DNA of 64,000 nucleotides from Haematobacter genomosp. 1 (GTDB lineage: Bacteria > Pseudomonadota > Alphaproteobacteria > Rhodobacterales > Rhodobacteraceae), in contig NZ_NIPW01000011.1 in the NCBI RefSeq assembly GCF_002196855.1, positions 1-64,000 of the forward strand, written 5' to 3'. A program made the translations under genes and the position numbers. Within the stretch, counting starts at the first letter, position 1; each line of letters starts with the position of its first letter. The notes beneath the pieces are model-generated. The model was not told the DNA's origin and did no database searches. It saw only the letters and a program-made list of their open reading frames with translations. Below, one piece after another: positions 16,868-24,055 of this stretch.

Positions 16868-17280
16868 TGAAAATCACCCTGACATGGCCGGGCGGGGAGC
16901 ATGAATTCGCGCTCCCCATCGGGCATCTCCGCGCCGTGCAGGATGCCTGTGACGCGGGTCCGATGGAAATCCTCACGGCCCTGCGCACGGGCCGGTGGCG
17001 GGTGGATATGCCGCTTTCGGTCCTTCGCTTCGGACTGATGGGGGGCGGTATGGAGAGGGAGCAGGCGAAGTCCCTTGTTAGCCGCCTCTCCGAAGCGGAG
17101 CCCATCGGATCATTTGTCATGCCCGCCATGCTGGTGATTGCCGCCGCGGTCATGGGGGTGGCCGATGACCCCGTGGGGGAGCAGACGGGGGCGACGAGCC
17201 CCCAGGAAAGTGGAAGTTCAGCGCCTTCTACAAAGGCGGGGCAAAAGCGGGCTTCACGCCGCGCGAAGTCGACGCAATGA
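16867..17280 (+). CDS. Tail assembly chaperone (zero frame, gpG-like)
   Basis: The 137-aa product starts ITLTWPGGEHEFALPIGHLR, then a helical domain typical of alphaproteobacterial tail chaperones. From about residue 100 the zero frame turns into low-complexity Gly/Ser/Lys/Arg sequence, while the -1 frame over the same DNA encodes the conserved second chaperone. That is the expected pattern when a fraction of ribosomes shift frame near residues 101-112. These chaperones wrap the tape measure during tail assembly. Confidence 0.75.
   Translation: MKITLTWPGGEHEFALPIGHLRAVQDACDAGPMEILTALRTGRWRVDMPLSVLRFGLMGGGMEREQAKSLVSRLSEAEPIGSFVMPAMLVIAAAVMGVADDPVGEQTGATSPQESGSSAPSTKAGQKRASRRAKSTQ
17169..17205 (+). 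other. Probable -1 programmed frameshift region
   Basis: A stop in the -1 frame at 17166-17168 sets the upstream limit. From 17169 the -1 frame stays open to the stop at 17403-17405. Within this interval the zero frame reads G-GGG-GAG (17175-17181), G-GGG-GCG (17187-17193) and C-CCC-CAG (17199-17205), homopolymer runs on which a P-site tRNA can re-pair one base back. I cannot tell which is used. Confidence 0.5.
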
Positions 17281-17405
17281 GCCTGTGGGAATTCGCGTGC
17301 TGCATGGAGGGCATGGTGGAATTCCACGGCGGCAAGAAAACGCCGGGCGCGTCGTCATGGACTGACGAAGAAGCGCGCGAGATGGGGATTGTGGGGTTTG
17401 AGTGA
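17277..17405 (+). CDS. Tail assembly chaperone C-terminal part (-1 frame, gpGT-like)
   Basis: From ATG 17277 a 42-aa peptide begins MSLWEFACCMEGMVEFHGG, a pattern I associate with the second tail chaperone of alphaproteobacterial phages. The same frame upstream of the ATG, overlapping the first chaperone gene, reads WKFSAFYKGGAKAGFTPREV, which is also typical of that family. So the real product is probably a fusion of roughly 180 aa made by -1 frameshifting, not a free 42-aa protein. Its stop overlaps the tape measure ATG. Confidence 0.6.
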   Translation: MSLWEFACCMEGMVEFHGGKKTPGASSWTDEEAREMGIVGFE

Positions 17406-19405
17406 TGGCTGACGAATCCGTCCTTTCCTTTCGGCTTGAAGCCAATATCGCCGCGATGGAAAAGGCACTTGCCCGCGCGGAGGCGCGCGCCACCAAAGCC
17501 GCGAACAGCATCGATAAGCAGTTCGTGGCGGCGAACAAGAACGTCACGCAGGCTGTTGCGAAGTCCGGTCAGGAAATGAGCCGGTTCGGCAACATCACCG
17601 CTAACCAACGGTTCCAGATCCAGAACACTGCGGCCCAGTTCGCAGACCTTGCGGTGCAGATCGGATCGGGAACGAGTGTCCTGACCGCCCTTGGCCAGCA
17701 AATCCCGCAAATCCTTGGCCCGCTCGGCACCGTTGGCGCGTTGGCTGGTGTGGCTGCTGCTGTGTTTTTCCCACTGGCGAATGCAATGGGCCTGTTCGGA
17801 GAAGAATCGGTCGACGTCGCGAAGCAACTGAAAGAGGTCAATACGGCCATCAGCGACCTGCGGTCAATCACGGCGCAATATGCCGACGGCGACCTTGAGA
17901 AATTGCGGGAGAAATATGGGCAGGTCACCGATCAGCTTTGGGCGATGGTCGAAGCGCAGCGCACGCTGGCGAGGATCGACGCGCGCCAGGCGCTGGACAC
18001 CGCAATCGGCGGCATCACCGAGGTTAGCCAGCCGGGCATGATCGACAGCCTTCGCGGCTACGCTGCGAGTGAGGCGGGGCAGCTGCGATTCCTGCGGGAC
18101 GAGTTGAGCCTCACCGATGAGCAGGCCCGGCAGTTGTATGACGCCCTGAACGCGCTCGGCACCGCGGCGGGGCCGCAGGAGCAGCTGACCGCGTTCGAGC
18201 AGCTGCGGGCGCTCGCCGCCGACATGTTGCTGTCACAGGAGAACCTGAGCGCAGAGCAACTGACCCTGCTCAAGAATATCGTGGCCGGGGAGGACGCGAC
18301 GCGGCAGCTGGTGGCAGCCACGGCAGAGATTGCGCCGGGCATCACGACGGCAGCGGATGAGGCCAACCGGCTCGCATCGAACCTTCTCGAGGCCATGTCG
18401 CTGCGAAACCGGCTTGCGCAGCAGAACCCCGGCGGTGGTCGAGGCGAGATCAACCAGTGGAATTACCGCGAGCCTGACCCGAACGTTTTCACGATGGACG
18501 ATGTGTCGAGCTGGGAACGAGAGCAGGCCGAGGCGCGTCGAAAAGCGGAGAGCGAGGCCCGGAAGGCAGCCCGGAAAGCGCAGACAGAGTCAGAGAGAGA
18601 TGCCAAGCGCGCAGCGAAGGAAATGGCCCGCGACGCAGAACAGGTCTTCAACTCCACCCGTACAGCGGCGGAGCAATATGCGCTGGAGATGGACAAGCTC
18701 AACGTCCTGCTCAAGGCGGGGGCGATCAGCCAGGATACCTACAATCGTGCGGCACAATCCCTGGGGGATGAGTTCACGCAGGCCGGACAGTTCGCGTCGG
18801 CGGTCTCCGACGAACTTCGCAGCAGTTTCAGCGGGCTTTTCGACGGCATCGTCAGTGGAAGCCAGAACGCCGGAGAAGCAATTTCCGATCTCGCACGGCG
18901 TCTCGCCGCCATGGCAGCTCAGGAGGCGACGTTCCGTCTTCTGGGCAGCCTGATGCCGAATGTCTTCGGATCGAGTGGGTTCGTCCCTCTCGTCCGCGCG
19001 GCAGGGGGCGGGTACATCTCGGGACCCGGAAGCGCTACCAGTGACAGCGTACCTGCAATGCTGTCCGACGGAGAGTTTGTCGTGCGGGCGAGCGCGACCC
19101 GGCAGAACCGCGCGCTGCTGGAGGCGATCAATCGCGGTGGCGTCAAGGGTTTCGCCCGGGGCGGCTACGTCGGCCCGTCCAGCATGTCATCTCCCACACG
19201 GCAGGGGGGCGGAGACATCCAGATCGTCAATCAGACGACCGGTCGCGTCGATCAGGTCGATCAGGAGACGAGCCGGAGCGCCTCGGGGCGGGAGACGACA
19301 AAGCTCGTCATGAAGGAGGTCAACCGCGGGATTTCCAGCGGGATGGCGGACAAAAGCATGCGTCAGAGGCAAGGGCTGCGCCCGACAGTGACGAGGCGGG
19401 GATGA
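17405..19405 (+). CDS. Tail tape measure protein
   Basis: The 666-aa product has an N-terminal coiled coil (LEANIAAMEKALARAEARAT), a hydrophobic stretch near residues 95-125 (LGTVGALAGVAAAVFFPLAN), a long Ala/Arg/Glu coiled coil (about 360-420), and the common C-terminal minor-tail segment GGGYISGPGSATSDSVPAML followed by SDGEFVVRASA. It sets tail length and may assist DNA entry. Its length corresponds to a tail of roughly 90-100 nm under the usual 1.5 Å per residue rule. Confidence 0.9.
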   Translation: MADESVLSFRLEANIAAMEKALARAEARATKAANSIDKQFVAANKNVTQAVAKSGQEMSRFGNITANQRFQIQNTAAQFADLAVQIGSGTSVLTALGQQIPQILGPLGTVGALAGVAAAVFFPLANAMGLFGEESVDVAKQLKEVNTAISDLRSITAQYADGDLEKLREKYGQVTDQLWAMVEAQRTLARIDARQALDTAIGGITEVSQPGMIDSLRGYAASEAGQLRFLRDELSLTDEQARQLYDALNALGTAAGPQEQLTAFEQLRALAADMLLSQENLSAEQLTLLKNIVAGEDATRQLVAATAEIAPGITTAADEANRLASNLLEAMSLRNRLAQQNPGGGRGEINQWNYREPDPNVFTMDDVSSWEREQAEARRKAESEARKAARKAQTESERDAKRAAKEMARDAEQVFNSTRTAAEQYALEMDKLNVLLKAGAISQDTYNRAAQSLGDEFTQAGQFASAVSDELRSSFSGLFDGIVSGSQNAGEAISDLARRLAAMAAQEATFRLLGSLMPNVFGSSGFVPLVRAAGGGYISGPGSATSDSVPAMLSDGEFVVRASATRQNRALLEAINRGGVKGFARGGYVGPSSMSSPTRQGGGDIQIVNQTTGRVDQVDQETSRSASGRETTKLVMKEVNRGISSGMADKSMRQRQGLRPTVTRRG

Positions 19406-19899
19406 GCAGTCCAGTGATCGCATGGCCAAGTGACGTGCCGAACTGCATCCTGCCGCTCTCTCCGCAAGGGGGGTTGCAGGATAATCGCGTCAGCTTTGAG
19501 CCAGAGGTCGGCGTTGCCATTGAGCGGCCGAAGACATCATGGGCGCCCGAGGTCTATTCCGTCGAATTGCGCCTGCTCACCATACCGCAGTTCGAGGCAT
19601 TTCAGCGTTGGTATAAGCTCGATCTTCACCACGGGGTTCTGCCGTTCGAATTTTATCACCCGATCACCAGGGTTCGCTCCGCCTGGAAGATCGTGAAAGG
19701 TTCCCCGCCATATTCGGTGGCCAAGACCCGCCGCGCGGCTCCGGGGGCGAAATGCATAGCACTCTCTTTCAGCATCGTGTCCTTTCCCGTCTCAATCCCG
19801 GACGGATATCTCCTGCAGGAGAGCGGGGATTACGTGCTGCAGGAGGACGGTGGACGGATCATCGTGGATCCGGGGAGCCCCTTCGATGTCGGAGCGTGA
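19402..19899 (+). CDS. Minor tail protein, distal
   Basis: The 165-aa product lies where lambda gpM-like distal tail proteins are found, between tape measure and hub genes. It contains a beta-rich core (VYSVELRLLTIPQFEAFQRW, then LPFEFYHPITRVRSAWKI) and ends with a short internal duplication (GYLLQESGDYVLQEDGG). Start overlaps the tape measure stop (ATGA). No catalytic motif. Confidence 0.65.
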   Translation: MSSPVIAWPSDVPNCILPLSPQGGLQDNRVSFEPEVGVAIERPKTSWAPEVYSVELRLLTIPQFEAFQRWYKLDLHHGVLPFEFYHPITRVRSAWKIVKGSPPYSVAKTRRAAPGAKCIALSFSIVSFPVSIPDGYLLQESGDYVLQEDGGRIIVDPGSPFDVGA

Positions 19900-20401
19900 C
19901 ATTCCCGCGGCCACGCGGGCGTCGCTGGAAGATGCGGCGTCGCCCGATGCGCTGCTGGCCTTCTTGCTGGTTGAGCACCCGGCGCTGGCGGAGCCGATCC
20001 GGCTTGTCTGCGATCCGCTCGACTATCTGTATCAGGGCGAGAAGTGGACGGGCATCGTTTTCGGCTACACGATCCTCGATGACGCAGAGGAGGCGGTTGC
20101 TGCGGCAGAGATTACCCTGCCGAACGTGGATCGCCGCATCGGCCAGGCGCTCCGGGAAATCACCGGAGAAGCGCGGCTGACGCTCTCATTGCTCTCCACG
20201 GCGGATTTCGACCTGTCCGTCGTGCCTCGCGAGCCGGTCGGCACGCCGGGCGTCATCCATCACATGCCGGGATACGTGCTGAAATCCGTCACCGGGGATG
20301 CCGTGCAGGTGACGGGGCAGGTCGGCCTGCACGATTATTCGCAGGAGCCATGGCCCTGCGTCAGCGCCACGCAGGCGCGGCTTCCCGGTCTTTATCGCTA
20401 G
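19886..20401 (+). CDS. DUF1833-type tail tip protein
   Basis: The 171-aa product shows the DUF1833 layout: LLAFLLVEHPALAEPIRLVC, DYLYQGEKWTGIVFGYTI, then ITLPNVDRRIGQALREITGE. Such proteins lie in the distal tail, comparable to lambda gpL. It overlaps the previous gene by 14 bases and precedes an NlpC/P60 gene, the same order as lambda L-K. Confidence 0.75.
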   Translation: MSERDIPAATRASLEDAASPDALLAFLLVEHPALAEPIRLVCDPLDYLYQGEKWTGIVFGYTILDDAEEAVAAAEITLPNVDRRIGQALREITGEARLTLSLLSTADFDLSVVPREPVGTPGVIHHMPGYVLKSVTGDAVQVTGQVGLHDYSQEPWPCVSATQARLPGLYR

Positions 20402-20412
20402 AGGATCCAGAC

Positions 20413-20823
20413 ATGTCTGCTTGGTGGGCCGATTACATCGGCGTGGAATACGGCGAGGAGCCGGGGAAGTTTACGTGCTGGTCTCTTGTCCGGCAGGTCT
20501 ATGCGGATCAGCTCGGGATCGATCTGCCGGTCTACGGCGAGATCGAGGCTTCGGACCTGCTCCGCGTTGCCCGGGCCATGGATGCGGGGCAGGCGTCGGA
20601 TGGCTGGATAGAGGTCATGGAGCCGCGGGAATACGACGTGATCCTGATGCGCGCGCCGCGCGGCAATGGGCGCGTCGTGCATGTCGGCGTCGTGGCGGGG
20701 GGCGGGTGCCTGCACGTCGAGCAATCCACCGCGACCTGTCTTGTGCCGCTGCAGCATTTCAGCGTGGCGGGGCGGATCAAGGGATTCAGGAGAAAATCAG
20801 ATGAACAAACTGGAAATGGCTGA
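20413..20823 (+). CDS. NlpC/P60-type tail peptidase (gpK-like)
   Basis: The 136-aa product has the NlpC/P60 Cys-His arrangement: GKFTCWSLVRQVYADQLG holds the nucleophile Cys near residue 21, and GRVVHVGVVAGGGCLHVEQS the catalytic His near 97. It would cut cell-wall peptide stems during infection or assist tail assembly. ATG 20413 is the start that gives the usual family N-terminus. Confidence 0.85.
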   Translation: MSAWWADYIGVEYGEEPGKFTCWSLVRQVYADQLGIDLPVYGEIEASDLLRVARAMDAGQASDGWIEVMEPREYDVILMRAPRGNGRVVHVGVVAGGGCLHVEQSTATCLVPLQHFSVAGRIKGFRRKSDEQTGNG

Positions 20824-21046
20824 AATTGAGTTCGGAACCGGTCGGAATTGCCTCACAGCATGGGTGGGGGGGAAATACCTCGGCGTCGTGCATACCGACG
20901 GTGAAGGCGTTCATATCCTTCTTCATCAAAGAGTGCTCCGAACTTCCCGTCGCCGGTCATGGTCACGACCCGCTCTTGATGACGCTGTAGAGAAGCGACA
21001 AGGCGGCTCCGGCAGCCTGAGCGGCGACTCCACGACCGATCTCTGA
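20801..21046 (+). CDS. Possible short tail ORF, partly antisense to the next gene
   Basis: An 81-aa frame starts at ATG 20801 with AGGAGAA upstream, overlapping the NlpC gene. The first 45 residues look protein-like (ITEFGTG-type beta strands: FGTGRNCLTAWVGGKYLGVV), but the rest is Arg/Ser-rich and lies over the 3' end of a gene on the other strand. A native C-terminus may have been lost when that leftward gene was inserted. Confidence 0.35.
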   Translation: MNKLEMAEIEFGTGRNCLTAWVGGKYLGVVHTDGEGVHILLHQRVLRTSRRRSWSRPALDDAVEKRQGGSGSLSGDSTTDL

Positions 21047-21361
21047 CGTTGTGTCAGCCGCCCAAGTCGCAAGCGACGAACCTATGGATTCTTGGGGAGT
21101 GATCGGGTTTGGCTTTTGGAGGACATCAAAAGACCGATCATTGAGGCGGATGTCCTGCGGAGGGATAGCGGTCAGGTACCCGTTCTCAACGAGATATCCT
21201 ACCGTATCGTCAAAAAGATTCTGGTCGGCGCCAGAGGGTTCATCATCGCCAAAGATGAGCGATGCATCTGCAAACTGCGACTCTGGATGTGTTGCGTAGA
21301 GCGCTCCCAGCAGCCTCCCAGCCATGTCTTTGAAGCGCGCAATGTTCTCTGGATCTGCCAT
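20963..21361 (-). CDS. Leftward accessory (moron-like) protein
   Basis: The 132-aa product is acidic, with helical N-terminal and central parts (NIARFKDMAGRLLGALYATH) and a Gly/Ala-rich hydrophobic C-terminus (VAAQAAGAALSLLYSVI) that could insert in or touch a membrane. It is read against the surrounding tail operon, a hallmark of morons expressed from the lysogen. No family recognised; host-fitness or phage-exclusion roles are possible only by context. Confidence 0.6.
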   Translation of the reverse strand: MADPENIARFKDMAGRLLGALYATHPESQFADASLIFGDDEPSGADQNLFDDTVGYLVENGYLTAIPPQDIRLNDRSFDVLQKPNPITPQESIGSSLATWAADTTSEIGRGVAAQAAGAALSLLYSVIKSGS

Positions 21362-21438
21362 GACCGCTCTCCCGTTGTCGCCCGAAAGGATCGCCGCTTG
21401 CAGGTAATTGAGTCTATCCAGAACAATGGGGCAACTGA

Positions 21439-23997
21439 ATGACCCTCTGCGTTTATCGCGAGCCCTTCGGGTTCACGCCGCGCGTCGAGCGTCACACCGG
21501 CACACTGGCGGAGATGGTCGCGCGGATGCATCTGCCCGAGGAGTTCGCAGAGCGGGGCGTGGTCTGCGTCAATGGTCATCCCGTGCCGCGCGGCGTCTGG
21601 GCGATGGTGCGCCCCAGGGCGGAAGTGACGGAGGTCACCTTTCATCTGCCGCCGGCGGGTGGTGGGGGTGGCGGCGGCAAGCAGGTGCTTGCCATGGTCG
21701 CGGCGATTGCCCTGACGGCAGGCACGGCGGCAATCGCGGGCGGGTCACTTGCGACCGCGGGTGGATGGTTTGCCAAGGGGAGTATATCGGCGCTGGCCTT
21801 GGCTTCCGGCACGGCGGCAGTCGGCAGCCTGCTTCTCGGCGCGCTGACGGCCCCGCCCACTTTCGGATCGGCAGATGTGCGCGACACGCCGGAATCCAGT
21901 GCCGAGGGCAATGTGCTGGCAGCAAATGGCCCGATCCCCCGCGTCGTCGGGGAGCGGAAAGTCTATCCGCCCTTTGCCGTCGAGCCGTTCCTTTATTTCG
22001 ACGGACAGGACGAGGTCGTGGAGGCGGTCTACTGCCTCGCCGGGCCGCACCGGCTGCGTGATGTCCGCTTCGGGACCGCGCCGATCCATGAGATGCAGTC
22101 CGTCGAGTATCAGACCCGCGAAGGATGGGGGAGCGACGCCGATCAGACGCTTGTCGCGCGGCAGACCAAGACCGAGCAGCTGCAGGCGGAGCTGAAAGGC
22201 TACACGACGCAGGAGGACAATCAGAGCGCGCTCGACATCACCGACGGGATCGCATCCGCACTGCCTGTCCCACAGGTCGTGGCCACCCGTATCGCCCCCC
22301 ATGAGCACTGGCTGCAGCTCGTCTTTCCGGCAGGTCTGAGTCAGGGCGGTGACACCCATGGCGACCAGCATGTGCGCGTGCCGCTGCGGATCAGGGTGCG
22401 CCGCGAGGGCACGACGCAATGGCTGAACCTGCCGGAGCTGCACTACGAGGGGGCCTCGCTGCAATCTCTGCGTGCGACGATAAAGCTCGTGTGGGTGCCG
22501 ACGGCGCGGCCCGCGACGACCCAGCTTGAGGGCTGGCTTGGATGGACGGAGGGGCGCATCGCCAATCCCGCGCAGACCATCGCGCCCGGTTTTCCGTCGT
22601 GGCAGGCGCATTCGTGGTTCATCGGCAGCGGCGCGGCGGACTTCCTGAACCCGGCCACGGTGGGCAATACCCGTGTGCGCAATCTTCGGCTGACCCGCTA
22701 CGACGCCACGGTCTATCTCTCTGCACCGGCATTCCCGCCGGGGCGGTATGAAATCGAGGTCACGCGCGGGGCAGGCTTCAAGCGCTCGGAGTATAACCCC
22801 ATCACCTATGTCTATCAGGGGGAGGCCGGGAACGGGGTCTATGACCTTTTCAAATATGGCTTGAGCGGCGCGGTGCCGGTCGCACCGCACGGCCTCAATG
22901 GCATGTCGGACCGTGTCATGCTCATGCGCTCCGTGTCGATCTGGAACGAGCGGCCCATCCCCAGCGGGTCCGAGTTGGCCATCATTGCGGTGCGGGCGCG
23001 GAACCGCCAGCTCGGGCCGCTCTCAGTCGTTGCTGGCGGATATGTCCGCGACTGGGATGGCGGCACATGGGGGCCATACACGGTCACCAGCAACCCGGCC
23101 CCGCATCTGCGCGACATCTATGTGGGCTCGCTCAACGCCGCGGCTGTCCCCGCCGGCATCATCGACAATGGGATGATGGTCGGGTTTCGGCAGCACTGCA
23201 TCGATCACGGCTACACCGTCAATGCGCTCATCGAGGGCCGGTCGATGATCGAGGCAGCGCGCGTCGTGGCGGCCTGCGGCTATGGCCAGCCTTATGTCTC
23301 GGAGGTCTGGGGGGTGATCTGGGATCGGGATCGGTCCGACGAGACGCCGGTCCAGATCTTCACGCCGCGCAACACGGCGAATTTCAGCTGGGAGAAGGCA
23401 TTCCCGACGCTTCCGGACGGCTTTCTGGTCACCTATGCCGACCGCACGCTGGGATATGAGGATCGGCAGATCACCGTGCTGCGGGACGGCGTGACCGTCG
23501 CCTCCCGGCTGCTGGAGCAGGTGACCTATGACGGCATCGACACGGAGGCCGCGGCGCGGGAGCGGGCGCTCTTCGACTTGCGGCAGCTGGAGCTGCGTGC
23601 GGTCTACTACAAATTCGACGCCCCGGCAGAAGCCATCGTGTGCCGTCGTGGCTCGCTCATCGGCATGCAGCATCACTCCTTTGACGTGGCGACGGCTGCT
23701 GGTCGTGTCGTCGCGGTCGATGGCCTGACGCTGCACCTCGATGAGGCCGTCCCGGGCGGCACGGGTCGCAGCATCGCCATCCGGCAGGAGGGCATCGCCT
23801 TCGCCGGTCTCGTGGATGGGCCTGACAGTGCCGTGGTGACGCTGACGCATGCCATCCCGGTCGAGCCAGGCGCGCTGTTTACGGCGGGTCCGGGCGAAGC
23901 CGGAGCGAAGCGGATGATCGTCTTTGCCGTCGAGCCGCATGCCGACCTGACCGCCACTCTCACCTGTCTCGACGAGGCCCCCGGCCTCTGGGCCTGA
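21439..23997 (+). CDS. Tail tip / host-specificity protein (gpJ-like hub)
   Basis: The 852-aa product starts with a beta-grasp-like segment (residues 1-72, resembling the ubiquitin-like part of lambda gpI), then a Gly linker and two hydrophobic segments (about 78-140), as in gpI. It continues with the tail-hub core: ANGPIPRVVGERKVYPPFA, repeated beta domains, and EVTRGAGFKRSEYNPITYVY. It therefore looks like a fusion of gpI-like and gpJ-like parts. It likely forms the central hub to which fibres attach. Confidence 0.85.
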   Translation: MTLCVYREPFGFTPRVERHTGTLAEMVARMHLPEEFAERGVVCVNGHPVPRGVWAMVRPRAEVTEVTFHLPPAGGGGGGGKQVLAMVAAIALTAGTAAIAGGSLATAGGWFAKGSISALALASGTAAVGSLLLGALTAPPTFGSADVRDTPESSAEGNVLAANGPIPRVVGERKVYPPFAVEPFLYFDGQDEVVEAVYCLAGPHRLRDVRFGTAPIHEMQSVEYQTREGWGSDADQTLVARQTKTEQLQAELKGYTTQEDNQSALDITDGIASALPVPQVVATRIAPHEHWLQLVFPAGLSQGGDTHGDQHVRVPLRIRVRREGTTQWLNLPELHYEGASLQSLRATIKLVWVPTARPATTQLEGWLGWTEGRIANPAQTIAPGFPSWQAHSWFIGSGAADFLNPATVGNTRVRNLRLTRYDATVYLSAPAFPPGRYEIEVTRGAGFKRSEYNPITYVYQGEAGNGVYDLFKYGLSGAVPVAPHGLNGMSDRVMLMRSVSIWNERPIPSGSELAIIAVRARNRQLGPLSVVAGGYVRDWDGGTWGPYTVTSNPAPHLRDIYVGSLNAAAVPAGIIDNGMMVGFRQHCIDHGYTVNALIEGRSMIEAARVVAACGYGQPYVSEVWGVIWDRDRSDETPVQIFTPRNTANFSWEKAFPTLPDGFLVTYADRTLGYEDRQITVLRDGVTVASRLLEQVTYDGIDTEAAARERALFDLRQLELRAVYYKFDAPAEAIVCRRGSLIGMQHHSFDVATAAGRVVAVDGLTLHLDEAVPGGTGRSIAIRQEGIAFAGLVDGPDSAVVTLTHAIPVEPGALFTAGPGEAGAKRMIVFAVEPHADLTATLTCLDEAPGLWA

Positions 23998-24018
23998 CCT
24001 CCTCCCATCCCGCATGAC

Positions 24019-24034
24019 ACCCCGCCTGCGGGGT
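24019..24034 (+). terminator. GC hairpin between hub and fibre genes
   Basis: ACCCCGC-CT-GCGGGGT, a perfect 7-bp inverted repeat, lies in the 58-base gap after the tail hub gene. No U-run follows, so it is an attenuator or mRNA-stability element rather than a clear intrinsic terminator. Confidence 0.4.
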
Positions 24035-24055
24035 CTATCGACATGGAGCCCATCA

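Noticed and set aside
16412-17280. Gene transfer agent structural cluster
   Set aside because: The full temperate-phage set (repressor, replication, lysis, att site) and the HK97/lambda order indicate a prophage, even though some tail proteins resemble GTA families.
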